From the NCBI GenBank assembly GCA_012798435.1, contig JAAZNF010000061.1, forward strand, positions 1-64,000: a DNA stretch of 64,000 nt, in the 5' to 3' direction. A program made the position numbers and the translations under genes. This stretch comes from Myxococcales bacterium. GTDB taxonomy: Bacteria; Myxococcota; B64-G9. Below the pieces are notes generated by a model. That model searched no databases, was not told where the DNA came from, and saw only the letters and a program-made list of their open reading frames with translations. The stretch's first letter is position 1. Every line of letters begins with the position of its first letter. This document shows positions 1 to 10,714 of this stretch, piece after piece.

Positions 1-141
1 GTAGCTCTGCGCCTTCGCCATCCCGCGCTGCGCCTGCACCTTGGTGATCGCCGAGGTCAACGTCGTCTTGCCGTGATCCACGTGCCCGATCGTCCCCACG
101 TTCACGTGCGGCTTCGTCCTCTGAAATTTTTCCTTGGCCAT
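1..141 (-). CDS. tuf: Elongation factor Tu, N-terminal fragment
   Basis: Only the first 47 codons lie in the window; the gene continues leftward past base 1. The translation begins [20 protein letters not shown] and carries the P-loop GHVDHGKTT followed by a switch region rich in Ala/Gln, as in EF-Tu, the GTPase that delivers aminoacyl-tRNA to the ribosome. The ATG is preceded by an AAGGAGAG ribosome-binding site. It is the last gene of a tRNA-Thr/Tyr/Gly/Thr operon, the classic tufB arrangement known from E. coli (thrU-tyrU-glyT-thrT-tufB), so this is probably the tufB copy; a second tuf copy elsewhere cannot be judged from here. Confidence 0.97.
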   Translation of the reverse strand, partial: MAKEKFQRTKPHVNVGTIGHVDHGKTTLTSAITKVQAQRGMAKAQSY

Positions 142-177
142 GGCGCTCTCCTTTTCGTTCCGTTTTCGTTCCTAATA

Positions 178-250
178 AGCCCACGACCGGACTTGAACCG
201 GTGACCTCTTCCTTACCAAGGAAGTGCTCCACCGCCTGAGCTACGTGGGC
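178..250 (-). tRNA. tRNA-Thr (anticodon GGT)
   Basis: The minus strand folds as a cloverleaf with acceptor GCCCACG/CGTGGGC, anticodon stem CTTCC/GGAAG around loop TTGGTAA (anticodon GGT) and a GGTTCAAGTCC T-arm. No CCA is encoded. It is the fourth tRNA of the tuf operon, 37 bases before the EF-Tu start codon. Confidence 0.97.
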
Positions 251-265
251 ACCTGCCACCAAACA

Positions 266-338
266 AGCGGGAAACGGGTTTCGAACCCGCGACCCTCAGC
301 TTGGAAGGCTGATGCTCTACCAACTGAGCTATTCCCGC
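266..338 (-). tRNA. tRNA-Gly (anticodon TCC)
   Basis: Acceptor GCGGGAA, anticodon stem TCAGC/GCTGA around loop CTTCCAA (anticodon TCC) and T-loop GGTTCGAAACC. It is the third tRNA of the tuf operon. No CCA is encoded. Confidence 0.97.
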
Positions 339-351
339 GTCGCTTCCACTA

Positions 352-433
352 TGGTGAGGGAAGGATTCGAACCTTCGTAGGCTGAGCCGGCGGTTTTACA
401 GACCGCTCCCTTTGGCCGCTCGGGAACCTCACC
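352..433 (-). tRNA. tRNA-Tyr (anticodon GTA)
   Basis: A class II tRNA with a long variable arm. Acceptor GGTGAGG/CCTCACC, anticodon stem GCGGT/ACCGC around loop CTGTAAA (anticodon GTA), T-arm GGTTCGAATCC, discriminator A. It is the second tRNA of the tuf operon. Confidence 0.97.
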
Positions 434-490
434 ATCTCCAATTGTCAAACGTCCACGGCCCGGGCCAACGCCCGCGCCGAACCGGCATCC

Positions 491-563
491 AGCTGGCGAG
501 GGGACTCGAACCCTTGACCTGCTGATTACAAGTCAGCTGCTCTACCATCTGAGCTACGCCAGC
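491..563 (-). tRNA. tRNA-Thr (anticodon TGT)
   Basis: Acceptor GCTGGCG/CGCCAGC, anticodon stem GCTGA/TCAGC around loop CTTGTAA (anticodon TGT), T-arm GGTTCGAGTCC. It is the first gene of the tRNA-tuf operon, about 80 bases downstream of the promoter at 635-663. Confidence 0.97.
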
Positions 564-634
564 GCTCAATTCTTCAAAGAACCACTCCGGATTCGGGTAC
601 ACGAATCCAGGACACTCCTCCAAAAGAGCGCATC

Positions 635-663
635 CATTTAATTGATTCGTCGCGGCATGTCAA
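635..663 (-). promoter_or_regulatory. Sigma70-type promoter of the tRNA-tuf operon
   Basis: Reading leftward there is a perfect -35 box TTGACA at 663-658, a 17-base spacer and the hexamer TAAATG at 640-635. The alternative -10 TTAAAT with a 16-base spacer matches better (4/6). Transcription would start about 65 bases before the first tRNA. A perfect -35 box suits a stable-RNA and EF-Tu operon. Confidence 0.7.
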
Positions 664-721
664 GCAATTTCTCTGCCAAATGGCCTTGAGAAAACGAGGT
701 CTCTACGGTACGGCGGCGCGC

Positions 722-749
722 TTGCCTCCCCGGGACGTTGTGGTATTCT
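722..749 (+). promoter_or_regulatory. Promoter with -10 box six bases from the ATG
   Basis: TTGCCT, a 16-base spacer and TATTCT, with exactly six bases (CGCCGC-type, no Shine-Dalgarno) before the ATG of the lipoprotein gene at 756. Transcription would start at or next to the A of the ATG, which implies a leaderless mRNA. The same spacing is seen before the genes at 44739 and 46000. Confidence 0.45.
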
Positions 750-755
750 CGCCGC

Positions 756-2753
756 ATGCTATTGCGGATCGCCCCGCTGGCGGCTTCCCTGGCATTGGTG
801 GTCCTCGTCGGATGTGGCGAATCGGCCGTGACACGCTACACCCTCCAGTTGGTAGCTGGCGATCTTACGCTCGAAGGCCTGCGGAACGACATCGGGGAGT
901 TCCTGTCGTTGCCCAGCGACGGGGACTTTCGAGTCGAGATCGTTCTGGCCCATGCGGACAAGTGCGCGGAATGCTATCGCCTGATCCCGGCTCGACCCGA
1001 TGACTCCGGACTGGCAATCCGGGTCGAGGGCGGCGGACCGCTGGGGTTGCAGTACGGTGTCTACCATGCGCTCGAACTCATGGGGTGGCGCTTCTTCACG
1101 CCGTACCAGGGGTTCCAGCCCGAACGGATCGATCCGGACCGCCTATACCAGCAGCTTGTGGAGGCGAGCCACGAGGAGAACGCGCCCGAAATGGCGCTGC
1201 GAGGCCTCCATCTGCACACGCTGCACACCATCGAGGGGCTGTTCGACTTCTGGCTGGCCCAGGACCCAGAGCGCGCCCGGCGCGTGGTGGATTGGGTGAT
1301 CCAGAACCGGGGCAACTACCTGCAATGGGTGGCGCTCGACGACATCCTGGACGGCGCGCGGGCCGCGGCCTGGAAGACGTTCAACAGCGAGGTCCTGGCA
1401 TACGCCCACCGCCGCGGCGTCCAGGTCGGGCTGAACACGCTGGTCTTCGCCGCCAGCAGCTTGCAGCACGCCTACCTCACTGACTCGTTCGAGTCGCTGC
1501 GTTTTCTGCAAGACCTGCCCTTCGACTGGCTCAACCTCTCCTTCGGCGAGTTCGTGGGCGAGGATCCCCAGTTCTTCGTCGACCGGCTCGGCGAGGTCGT
1601 GGAGTGGACCCGACAGATCCGCCCGGAATGCCGGCTCTCGGCGACGGTGCACGTGGGCAACTTCGACAACCTGCGCGTGGAGTATCAAGGCCAGCGCATG
1701 CAGTACTACTTCCTGGTGCAGTTCGTGCCGGCCATCGTCCCCTGGATCCACAGCGTGATGTACTACAACCTGTACGAGGACGCGGGCGGCGCCTACCGGC
1801 ACGACGAGTTCGACGAGCACCGGGACTTCTTGCTCGGGCGCCTGCGGGACCGGCAAGCGGTGGGGTACTTCCCCGAGAGCGCCTACTGGATCGCCTTCGA
1901 CAACTCGGTGCCGGTGTACCTGCCGCTCTACATCCGCTCCCGCTGGTTGGACCTGGCCCAGACCCGGCAGCGGGCATCGGCGCAGGGCGGAGACCTGCTG
2001 TCGCAGCACGTCCTGTTCTCCAGCGGTTGGGAGTGGGGCTACTGGCAGACCGACGCGCTGACGCTGCGGATGAACCACCATCTGGCGGACGACTGGCGCG
2101 ACGATGTGCGCTGGCTCTTCTCGCCCTTGCCGAACGGGGCGCGGCTCTCGGAGCGGGTGGTGGCGCTGGCCGAGGCGCAGCACCGCTATCTGATCGAGCG
2201 ACGGCTGGCGGCGTACTTCGCCGGGGTGGACTTCTGGGTGGAGGCCGGCCACTACTCCGGCATCATCAGCCAGCCGTACCGGATCTTGGTGAAAGAGGCG
2301 GCGGGGCTGACCGGGGCGGAGAAGGACGATTTCGTCGAGCGCGTCATCGAACCCATGGAGCTGTTCGCAGACGAGTTGGACGCCCTGACCGGCGCGGCGG
2401 GCGAAGCCGCGCGCACGCGATGGGAGCAAGAGGTCGAGGACGGCATCGCCATCGATGCGCTGCGCGCCCGGTTCGCTTCGTCGGTGTACCGGGCCGCTCT
2501 GGAGCGGGATGAAGACGCGCTCCGACACGCGCAGTCTCTCATGGAGCAGGCCCGCGAAGTGGTGCGCCGCCGGCATGCCGATCTCGCCTACCCTGAACCC
2601 GAGCGGCTGCTTTCTCCCGGCGTAAACCCCACCATCTATCCGTTCGGATACCTGCGCCAGGCGGACATCCTGTGCTTGTGGGAGCGGGAGTTGATCGAAG
2701 CCCGCAACGCGATATTTGTTTCCAACGAGGCGGTCCCCTGGTGTATAGAGTGA
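756..2753 (+). CDS. Lipoprotein with glycoside-hydrolase-like (GH20/GH67-type) architecture
   Basis: 665 residues starting MLLRIAPLAASLALVVLVGC, a type II signal peptide with lipobox LVGC, so an envelope lipoprotein. Residues ~25-115 resemble the small alpha/beta domain found ahead of GH20 and GH67 barrels (the segment GGPLGLQYGVYHALELMGWR is typical). Residues ~130-430 look like a TIM barrel (LRGLHLHTLHT, then NYLQWVALDD), and the C-terminal third is helical. Family catalytic residues cannot be assigned confidently, so the substrate is unknown and it may be a non-hydrolytic relative. The ATG is chosen because the signal peptide begins there; an in-frame TTG at 738 lies within the proposed promoter. 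It stands alone, 45 bp before the PilZ gene. Confidence 0.7.
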   Translation: MLLRIAPLAASLALVVLVGCGESAVTRYTLQLVAGDLTLEGLRNDIGEFLSLPSDGDFRVEIVLAHADKCAECYRLIPARPDDSGLAIRVEGGGPLGLQYGVYHALELMGWRFFTPYQGFQPERIDPDRLYQQLVEASHEENAPEMALRGLHLHTLHTIEGLFDFWLAQDPERARRVVDWVIQNRGNYLQWVALDDILDGARAAAWKTFNSEVLAYAHRRGVQVGLNTLVFAASSLQHAYLTDSFESLRFLQDLPFDWLNLSFGEFVGEDPQFFVDRLGEVVEWTRQIRPECRLSATVHVGNFDNLRVEYQGQRMQYYFLVQFVPAIVPWIHSVMYYNLYEDAGGAYRHDEFDEHRDFLLGRLRDRQAVGYFPESAYWIAFDNSVPVYLPLYIRSRWLDLAQTRQRASAQGGDLLSQHVLFSSGWEWGYWQTDALTLRMNHHLADDWRDDVRWLFSPLPNGARLSERVVALAEAQHRYLIERRLAAYFAGVDFWVEAGHYSGIISQPYRILVKEAAGLTGAEKDDFVERVIEPMELFADELDALTGAAGEAARTRWEQEVEDGIAIDALRARFASSVYRAALERDEDALRHAQSLMEQAREVVRRRHADLAYPEPERLLSPGVNPTIYPFGYLRQADILCLWERELIEARNAIFVSNEAVPWCIE

Positions 2754-2798
2754 TCCGGCGCGACCCGCCACGGATCGAAATTACGATGGGGATACCCC

Positions 2799-5700
2799 AT
2801 GGTCGATAACCCCGTGCCCGAGCCTCAGGACTTCGAGCGCTTCCCGTGGCGGAGCCGCCGGAGCGGCCTGCGACTGAAGATCAGTCGCAAGGTCTCGTTT
2901 CTGCTGGACGGCACCTCCCGGCTGGCGTTCACCCGGGATCTCAGCGGTCAGGGTGTTTTCTTACGCACCTCCCACCTGCCCGCCGAGGGCAGCTCCGTCG
3001 AGCTCGAGATCAGTCTGGACGCGGGTCACCCATCGGTGGTCGTCCAGGCACGGGTGTGCCGGGTGCACAGCGGCGGAAGCGAGACGGGGTTCGCGGCGGC
3101 CTTCGAGCCTCCGGGTCAGGAGGGCGCCAGCGTGATCGCCGCCTTCGTGCTCGAATCGATCGAGCAGAACGCCCGCGACCGTCTGAAGCGCAACCCTCGG
3201 GACCTGCGTTCTCTGTTCGAGCTGGTCCAGGCCGCCGACGAACGCGGCGACGTGGATGGCGCGGTGGCCCACCTGCAAGAGATGTTGAACGCAGATCCCA
3301 ACTCCTTCGCCGCCGGCCTGCTGGCCGAGCGCCTGCTGGAGCGGGCGGGGGATGGACAGGACCGCGAGATCCTGCACGAGGCCCTGGCGCTCTTCAAGAC
3401 CGCGCTGCGCCGGTACCCCGACCCGCGCTTCGAGGAGGGCTGCCGCCGGTGCATGGAAGGGCTGGAGGCGTCGGATCGAGAGCGAGTCCAGGCCGAGCGC
3501 GAGCGGGAATCCCAGCGCCTGGCCCAGGAGCGGCAACTGCAGGAGCGGGCTCGAGAGCTGGAACGGCGCGAGCAGGAGGTGAAATCCCGCCTGCGCGACC
3601 TGGAACAGGAGCAAGAGCGGCTGCGCGAGCGCCTGATAGAGTCCGCCGCCAAGGAACAGAAGCAAGCCACGGAGGCCGCCCGCCTGGCCCGGCAGCTCGA
3701 GGATCTCGCCGTGCGCGAGGCCTCGCTGGTCGCGAGCCAGGAAGCGCTCGAGCGCGCTCGGGAGGAGCTGGCGCAGGATGGAGAGCGCGCCCGCGTGCGG
3801 GAACTCGAGATGGAGGGCTTGCAGCGGCGCGTGGTAACGCTCCAGCAGGAGCTGCAACGCGCGCGGGAGGACCTGCAGCGCGCTCAGGAGGATCTGACCG
3901 CCGAGCGGCAGAACTTCCAGCTGGAGCTCGAGCGCGCCCGCACCGAGCAGGCCGACCGTAGCGAACTCGAGGCCCGTGCGGACGAGGCCCGGCGAGAGCT
4001 CGAGGCCATCCGCGAGCGCCAGGAGAAGGAGCGCCAGGAGTTCGAGCTGCGGCGCTCCGAGCAGGAGAGCTTCTATGCCTCCCGCGAGAATGAGCTCTCC
4101 GAGCAGGCCCAGCAGCTCATGCTCCGGCGCACCGAGCTCGAGACCGATCGGCGCGCGCTCGAGGAGGAGCGCGCTCGCCTCGGGGAAGAGCGGAACGCCA
4201 CGGAAAACACCCGCCGAGACCTCGAACAGCAGAGACAGTCGCTCCTGGCGGAGGAGGAACGGCTACGAGCATTGCGGTCGACGCTGGAGGCGGAAAACGA
4301 TGCCTGTCGCCAGCAGCGGGCGGCGCTGGAAGAGGAGCGGGCCGGCCTCGTGCAGCGCGCCCGAGAGCTGGAGCAGATGGAAGAGGGTCTCACTCGCCGC
4401 CAGACCGAGCTGGACGCCCTCCAGACAGGGACGGAGAACGCCATGCGGGAAGCGCGCTGCATCCGCGAAGACACGCAAGCCCGCCAGGCGGAGCTGGACA
4501 GCCGCGAGCAATCGCTCGAGGAGCGGGAGCGCGAGCTCGAGGCCCAGCGCACGGCCCTGGAGAACTCCCAGCGGGAGCAAGAACAACAACGCGCCATCAT
4601 CGAGCATACCGACCAGGAGCTTTCCCAACGGCGCCAGGAGTTCGAGGAGCGGGCGCGAGACGCGCTGCGCGTGCAGGCCGAGCTGGAGACACGAAAGGCC
4701 GACTTGGAAGCACGGGAGGTCGAAGTATCGCGCAGGGAAGCGGAAATGGGCGCGCGGGAGACCGCCCTGGGCGAGCGCGAGCGTCATTGCGCCGAGGCGG
4801 AGCAGGAATGTGCGCGCGTTCGAGCCGATCTGGAACAGCGCGCCGGAGAACTCGAGGAGCGGGAGCGCGAGCTTGTCGAGGCGCGGCGCGACCTGACCGA
4901 GGCGCGAAACCGGGCCGAGGAGAGCGAGCGAGCGCTTCTCCAGCAGAAGCAAGACCTGGCCGCGACAGAGCACAAAATCCGGCAGGCCGAGAGCGAGGCG
5001 CAGGCCGCGCTGGAGAACGCGCGCCGTCTGGAGGAACAGGCGCGCGCCCGCGCCGATGAGACCGAGCAGCGGGCCACCGAGCTATCTGGGCGCCTGGCCA
5101 CCATCGAGGAACGGGAGACGGCTGTCTCCGAGCGGGAGCGGAACCTCACCGCCCAGTCCGAAGAGAGCCTGCGCCTCGCGGCACAGGCGGCCGAGGAACG
5201 GCGCCAGGCGGACGCCCTGCTAGCCCAGGCGCGTCAGGAGAGGACCGACAACGACCGACTTCAGGAATCGCTGTCAGCGAGGGAACAACAGCTTCTTTCG
5301 CGCGAAAAAGAGGTCACCCGTCGCGAGGCTGAGCAGGCAAGCCAAGAACAAGAGCTGGGCCGGCGCGCCCGGGATTTGGAGGAGCGTGCGGCAGCCCTGG
5401 AGGATCGCGAGGAGGCGCACGAGCAGCGCTCTCAGGCTCTGGCAGCGCGAGAGGAGCAGCTCACCGCCACCGAGACCTCGCTCGCGGAACGAACGCGCAA
5501 GCTCGAAGCAGAGCAAGAATCCGTGCGAGAGAAGCTTCGCTCCCTGGAGGCCGAGCGGGCAGAAGGCGAACGAGAGCGGGCGAGCTGGCGTGAGCAAATG
5601 GAGCACAAGGAAGCTGAACTCGCGGCAGAGCGCGCGCGGCTGGAGGCGCGGGCGCTGGAACTCACCGACTCCAGCCGGCAGGCGGTGGAGGAGCGCGCAC

Positions 5701-6092
5701 GCCTCGGCGCCATCCAGGAGGAGCTGTCTGGCCGCGAGATCGAGATCCAGGATCGAGAGCGGAACCTTACGCTTCGCGAGCAGGAGCTCATACACAGGGA
5801 GCAGGATGTGCTGGCCCGGGAGCAGTCGCTGGACAAGGCCCAGAGCGAACTGGAACCGCGCCTGCGCGCTCTCGCCGAGCGGGAAGAAGCGCTCAAGAAG
5901 GCAGAGGAGGCGTTGCAGGCGCGCCGGAAGGAGCAGAAGGACGCCGTGGCCCGTCTGGCGCAGTACGCCAGCCGCATCAAGCGCGAGAAGGAAGAACTGG
6001 AACGCCAGCGGAAGGCCCTGGCCGGCGTCACCGAAGCTGCACCTTCTACGGCCGCCGCCGAACCCGGTACGGAGAAGCCAGCCTCGACCTGA
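2799..6092 (+). CDS. PilZ domain protein with TPR-like segment and ~850-residue coiled coil
   Basis: 1097 residues. Residues ~15-110 form a PilZ domain with both c-di-GMP-binding motifs: RSGLR (RxxxR, 21-25) and DLSGQG ([D/N]xSxxG, 47-52). Residues ~130-225 are helical and TPR-like (DVDGAVAHLQEMLNADPNSF). From ~225 to ~1075 the sequence is almost pure Glu/Arg/Gln/Ala/Leu heptads, a continuous coiled coil on the order of 100 nm long if extended (inference). The tail is Pro/Ala rich. There is no signal peptide, so it should be cytoplasmic. A role as a c-di-GMP-responsive scaffold for motility or polarity is inference; I know no named homologue. It ends 6 bp from the convergent rlmB gene. Confidence 0.85.
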   Translation: MVDNPVPEPQDFERFPWRSRRSGLRLKISRKVSFLLDGTSRLAFTRDLSGQGVFLRTSHLPAEGSSVELEISLDAGHPSVVVQARVCRVHSGGSETGFAAAFEPPGQEGASVIAAFVLESIEQNARDRLKRNPRDLRSLFELVQAADERGDVDGAVAHLQEMLNADPNSFAAGLLAERLLERAGDGQDREILHEALALFKTALRRYPDPRFEEGCRRCMEGLEASDRERVQAERERESQRLAQERQLQERARELERREQEVKSRLRDLEQEQERLRERLIESAAKEQKQATEAARLARQLEDLAVREASLVASQEALERAREELAQDGERARVRELEMEGLQRRVVTLQQELQRAREDLQRAQEDLTAERQNFQLELERARTEQADRSELEARADEARRELEAIRERQEKERQEFELRRSEQESFYASRENELSEQAQQLMLRRTELETDRRALEEERARLGEERNATENTRRDLEQQRQSLLAEEERLRALRSTLEAENDACRQQRAALEEERAGLVQRARELEQMEEGLTRRQTELDALQTGTENAMREARCIREDTQARQAELDSREQSLEERERELEAQRTALENSQREQEQQRAIIEHTDQELSQRRQEFEERARDALRVQAELETRKADLEAREVEVSRREAEMGARETALGERERHCAEAEQECARVRADLEQRAGELEERERELVEARRDLTEARNRAEESERALLQQKQDLAATEHKIRQAESEAQAALENARRLEEQARARADETEQRATELSGRLATIEERETAVSERERNLTAQSEESLRLAAQAAEERRQADALLAQARQERTDNDRLQESLSAREQQLLSREKEVTRREAEQASQEQELGRRARDLEERAAALEDREEAHEQRSQALAAREEQLTATETSLAERTRKLEAEQESVREKLRSLEAERAEGERERASWREQMEHKEAELAAERARLEARALELTDSSRQAVEERARLGAIQEELSGREIEIQDRERNLTLREQELIHREQDVLAREQSLDKAQSELEPRLRALAEREEALKKAEEALQARRKEQKDAVARLAQYASRIKREKEELERQRKALAGVTEAAPSTAAAEPGTEKPAST

Positions 6093-6098
6093 ACCCGG

Positions 6099-6833
6099 TC
6101 ACGGCCGCCGGGCCCGCCCCAACCACTCGTAGAGCAGGATCGCTCCCGCCACGGAGACGTTGAACGACTCGGACTGGGCGCGCATGGGGATCCAGACTCG
6201 AAAGTCGAGCCGCTCCTCGATGTGCTGACGCAGGCCGCGCCCCTCCGAGCCCAACACTAGGGCCACGCGGTCACCGGGATCGATCTCCCAGGGCGGCCGG
6301 GCATCTTTCGCGGTGGCGCCGGCCAGCCAGAACCCTTCCCGCTGGAGCCGGTCCAGCGCCTGTCCCAGGTTGGTGACTGTCACCACCGGCAGCCGGCACA
6401 ACGCGCCGGCCGAGGCCTTGATCGCCGCGGGTGTGACCGACGAGGAGCGCCGACCCGGCACCACCATGCCCGTGGCCCCGAAGGCCAACGCGGACCGCGC
6501 CAGCGCCCCCAGATTGCGGGGATCCTGCACCTCGTCGAGACACAGGATCAGCGTGCGCGGCTCCCCCCGCAGCGCCATGAGCTCCGGGAGGGTGGGCTGA
6601 ACCGTGAGCGCCACCTGGGCCAACACGCCCTGGTGCACGCCGCCGTCGCTCATGCGATCCAGCTCCCGGGTATCGGTCCGCAACAGCCGCACCCCGTGGT
6701 CACGGGCGGCCTGCTCGATCTGCCGCCGGGTGGCGCCCGAGAGGCTGCCCGAAACATACAAGGCGCGCACCGGCACCCCGGCCACCAGCGCCTCCAGCAC
6801 GGGATTCACTCCATATATGATCGAGGCATCCAT
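6099..6833 (-). CDS. rlmB: 23S rRNA (guanosine-2'-O-)-methyltransferase RlmB / TrmH family
   Basis: 244 residues, the usual RlmB length. The short N-terminal substrate-binding domain begins with the family hallmark IYGVNPVLEAL. The SPOUT domain shows all three motifs: DPRNLGALARSA (motif 1), VLGSEGRGL (motif 2) and IPMRAQSESFNVSVAGAI (motif 3), which together form the SAM-binding knot. RlmB methylates G2251 (E. coli numbering) of 23S rRNA. It starts 31 bp after speA and may share its transcript. No clear ribosome-binding site precedes the ATG. Confidence 0.93.
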   Translation of the reverse strand: MDASIIYGVNPVLEALVAGVPVRALYVSGSLSGATRRQIEQAARDHGVRLLRTDTRELDRMSDGGVHQGVLAQVALTVQPTLPELMALRGEPRTLILCLDEVQDPRNLGALARSALAFGATGMVVPGRRSSSVTPAAIKASAGALCRLPVVTVTNLGQALDRLQREGFWLAGATAKDARPPWEIDPGDRVALVLGSEGRGLRQHIEERLDFRVWIPMRAQSESFNVSVAGAILLYEWLGRARRP

Positions 6834-6864
6834 GAGCCGGCGGGCCGCGCCTGCCTCCCCCGCC

Positions 6865-8814
<1,950 letters not shown>

Positions 8815-8927
8815 CGGTCACCTCGCGGATAGCGTTTTCGTGGCGCAGAGTAACAGAGCCGCGCCAGGCTGACAAGCGAAACCCCCAATGCAGCGATGCG
8901 AAAGACGGGCTGGAGATCCGGCATGCT

Positions 8928-9707
8928 TCAGCGGGTGAGCCCCCGCTCGGAGGAGCGCACGAAGGAGAGCAACACCTCGAGCTTGGGACATCGCGGCAGA
9001 AGCTCGCGCTCGATGCGCTCGGTGGCTTCCTGGAGCAGCAGATGGGACTGGAACAGCAGCCGGTAGGCGGCGCGAACCGCGAGCAGATCGGCCGGGGAAA
9101 AGCCGCGTCGGCGCAGGCCGATGCCGTTGAGGCCGAACAAGCGGGCCCGGTTGCCCGAGGCCAGGCAGAACGGCGTCACGTCCATCACCACCACGCTGCC
9201 GCCGCCCACGAAGGCGTGCGCGCCGATCCGCACGAACTGGTGCACCGCCGAGCAGCCCCCGAGGATGGCGTGGGCACCCAGGAAGACGTGGCCGCCCACC
9301 TGCGCCCCGTTGGCCACCACGACATGGTCTTCCACCACGTTGTCGTGAGCCAGGTGGGAGTAGGCCATCAGGAACACGTCGGAGCCGACCCGCGTCACCC
9401 CGTGCCCCTGCGGCGTGCCGCGGTGGACGGTGACGAACTCCCGGATGCGGTTGCGATCCCCGATCACCAGCCGGGTGGGCTCGCCGCGGTACTTGAGATC
9501 CTGCGGCGGCGTGCCCAGCACCGCGTGCGGGGCAATCTGGTTGTCCGAGCCGATCTCGGTGTGGCCGTCGATGACCACGTGCGCTCCAATCACGGTGCGC
9601 GCACCGATCCGGACGTGCGGACCGATCACCGCCGCCGGCCCGACCTCGACCTCGGGGCCCAACTCGGCGCCCGGCTCCACCACGGCGCTGGGATGGACGC
9701 GGATCAC
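8928..9707 (-). CDS. lpxA: UDP-N-acetylglucosamine O-acyltransferase
   Basis: 259 residues. LpxA performs the first step of lipid A synthesis, acylating UDP-GlcNAc. The left-handed beta-helix hexapeptide repeats run from residue 3 (HPSAVVEPGAELG) to ~190, and YSHLAHDNVV contains the catalytic histidine; the C-terminal helical domain is complete. The GTG start overlaps the lpxD stop as GTGA and has GGGGAGG seven bases upstream; the frame is open further upstream but that part is lpxD antiframe. fabZ and lpxB, which usually flank lpxA, are absent here. Confidence 0.95.
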   Translation of the reverse strand: MIRVHPSAVVEPGAELGPEVEVGPAAVIGPHVRIGARTVIGAHVVIDGHTEIGSDNQIAPHAVLGTPPQDLKYRGEPTRLVIGDRNRIREFVTVHRGTPQGHGVTRVGSDVFLMAYSHLAHDNVVEDHVVVANGAQVGGHVFLGAHAILGGCSAVHQFVRIGAHAFVGGGSVVVMDVTPFCLASGNRARLFGLNGIGLRRRGFSPADLLAVRAAYRLLFQSHLLLQEATERIERELLPRCPKLEVLLSFVRSSERGLTR

Positions 9708-10714
9708 GAATGCCTCCCCGGCCGAGAGGAACGCCGCGTCCGCCGGCGCTGCTCGGCCAGCATCCGCAGCCAGTCGCCGATGGGCACCGCCGGGTAGCCC
9801 ACCACCCGAATGCCCGGCGGCACGTGGCTGCCCACGCCAGAGCCGGCGCCGACCTGGGCCCCGGCGCCGATGGTGCGGTGATCGGCCACGCCGACTTTCC
9901 CACCCAGCACCGCGCCGTCGCCAACGGTCACGCTCCCGGACAGCCCGCACTGGGCGGCGATGAGCACCTTTTGCCCGATGTGCACGTTGTGCGCGATGTG
10001 CACTCCGGCGTCGATCTTGCTGCCTTGGCCGAGGCGCGTCTCACCCAGGGTGCCTCGATCGACCGTGCAGTTGGCCCCGATCTCCACGTCGTCCTCGATC
10101 ACCAGGGCACCGATGTGCGGCATGCGCCGGTAGGCCCCGTCCTCGTGGACGAATCCGAAGCCGTCGCCGCCCAGCACCGTGCCCGGCCCCACCACCACTC
10201 GATCGCCGATGCGGCAGCAGCCCAGCACCACCGCGTGCTGGCCGATGCGGCAAGCGCGACCGATGACGGCGCCCGCGCCGACGAATGAACCGGCTTCCAG
10301 TCGCGTCCCGGGTCCGACGCGGGCCTCGGCCTCGACGACGGCGCCGGCTTCGATACGGGCGTGCGGGTGCACCTTGGCCGTCCGCGCCACGCGGGCGCCC
10401 GCGGCCCTACCCCGGCGGGTGGCTTCGGTCGGCGCGAACAACTCGAGCACCCGGCGCAGCGCCTGTCGTGGCTCGGCCACCGGTAGCGCGCGGCCCCGCG
10501 CCAGCTGGCACAAGGTGGCGTTGTCCCGGGGAACGATCACCGCGGCCGCCCGGGTTTTCCGCAGACTCCCGGCCTGGCGTAGATCGGTGCACAGGCTCAC
10601 GGTGTCCGGCCCGGCCGCCTCCAGCGGCGCCACACCGGAGAGGAGGACGTCCGGCCCTTCCCAGCGCACCCCGAGCGCCCGAGCGATAGCAGACAGGCGG
10701 CGCCGCAAGGTCAC
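9704..10714 (-). CDS. lpxD: UDP-3-O-acylglucosamine N-acyltransferase
   Basis: 336 residues. LpxD adds the second, N-linked acyl chain in lipid A synthesis. The N-terminal uridine-binding domain (~1-95, LLSGVAPLEAAGPDTVSLCT) is followed by hexapeptide repeats of the left-handed beta helix (~100-310). IAHNVHIGQ carries the expected catalytic histidine. The GTG start overlaps the skp stop as GTGA, so translation is probably coupled. The downstream junction with lpxA is a second GTGA overlap. Confidence 0.95.
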   Translation of the reverse strand: MTLRRRLSAIARALGVRWEGPDVLLSGVAPLEAAGPDTVSLCTDLRQAGSLRKTRAAAVIVPRDNATLCQLARGRALPVAEPRQALRRVLELFAPTEATRRGRAAGARVARTAKVHPHARIEAGAVVEAEARVGPGTRLEAGSFVGAGAVIGRACRIGQHAVVLGCCRIGDRVVVGPGTVLGGDGFGFVHEDGAYRRMPHIGALVIEDDVEIGANCTVDRGTLGETRLGQGSKIDAGVHIAHNVHIGQKVLIAAQCGLSGSVTVGDGAVLGGKVGVADHRTIGAGAQVGAGSGVGSHVPPGIRVVGYPAVPIGDWLRMLAEQRRRTRRSSRPGRHS

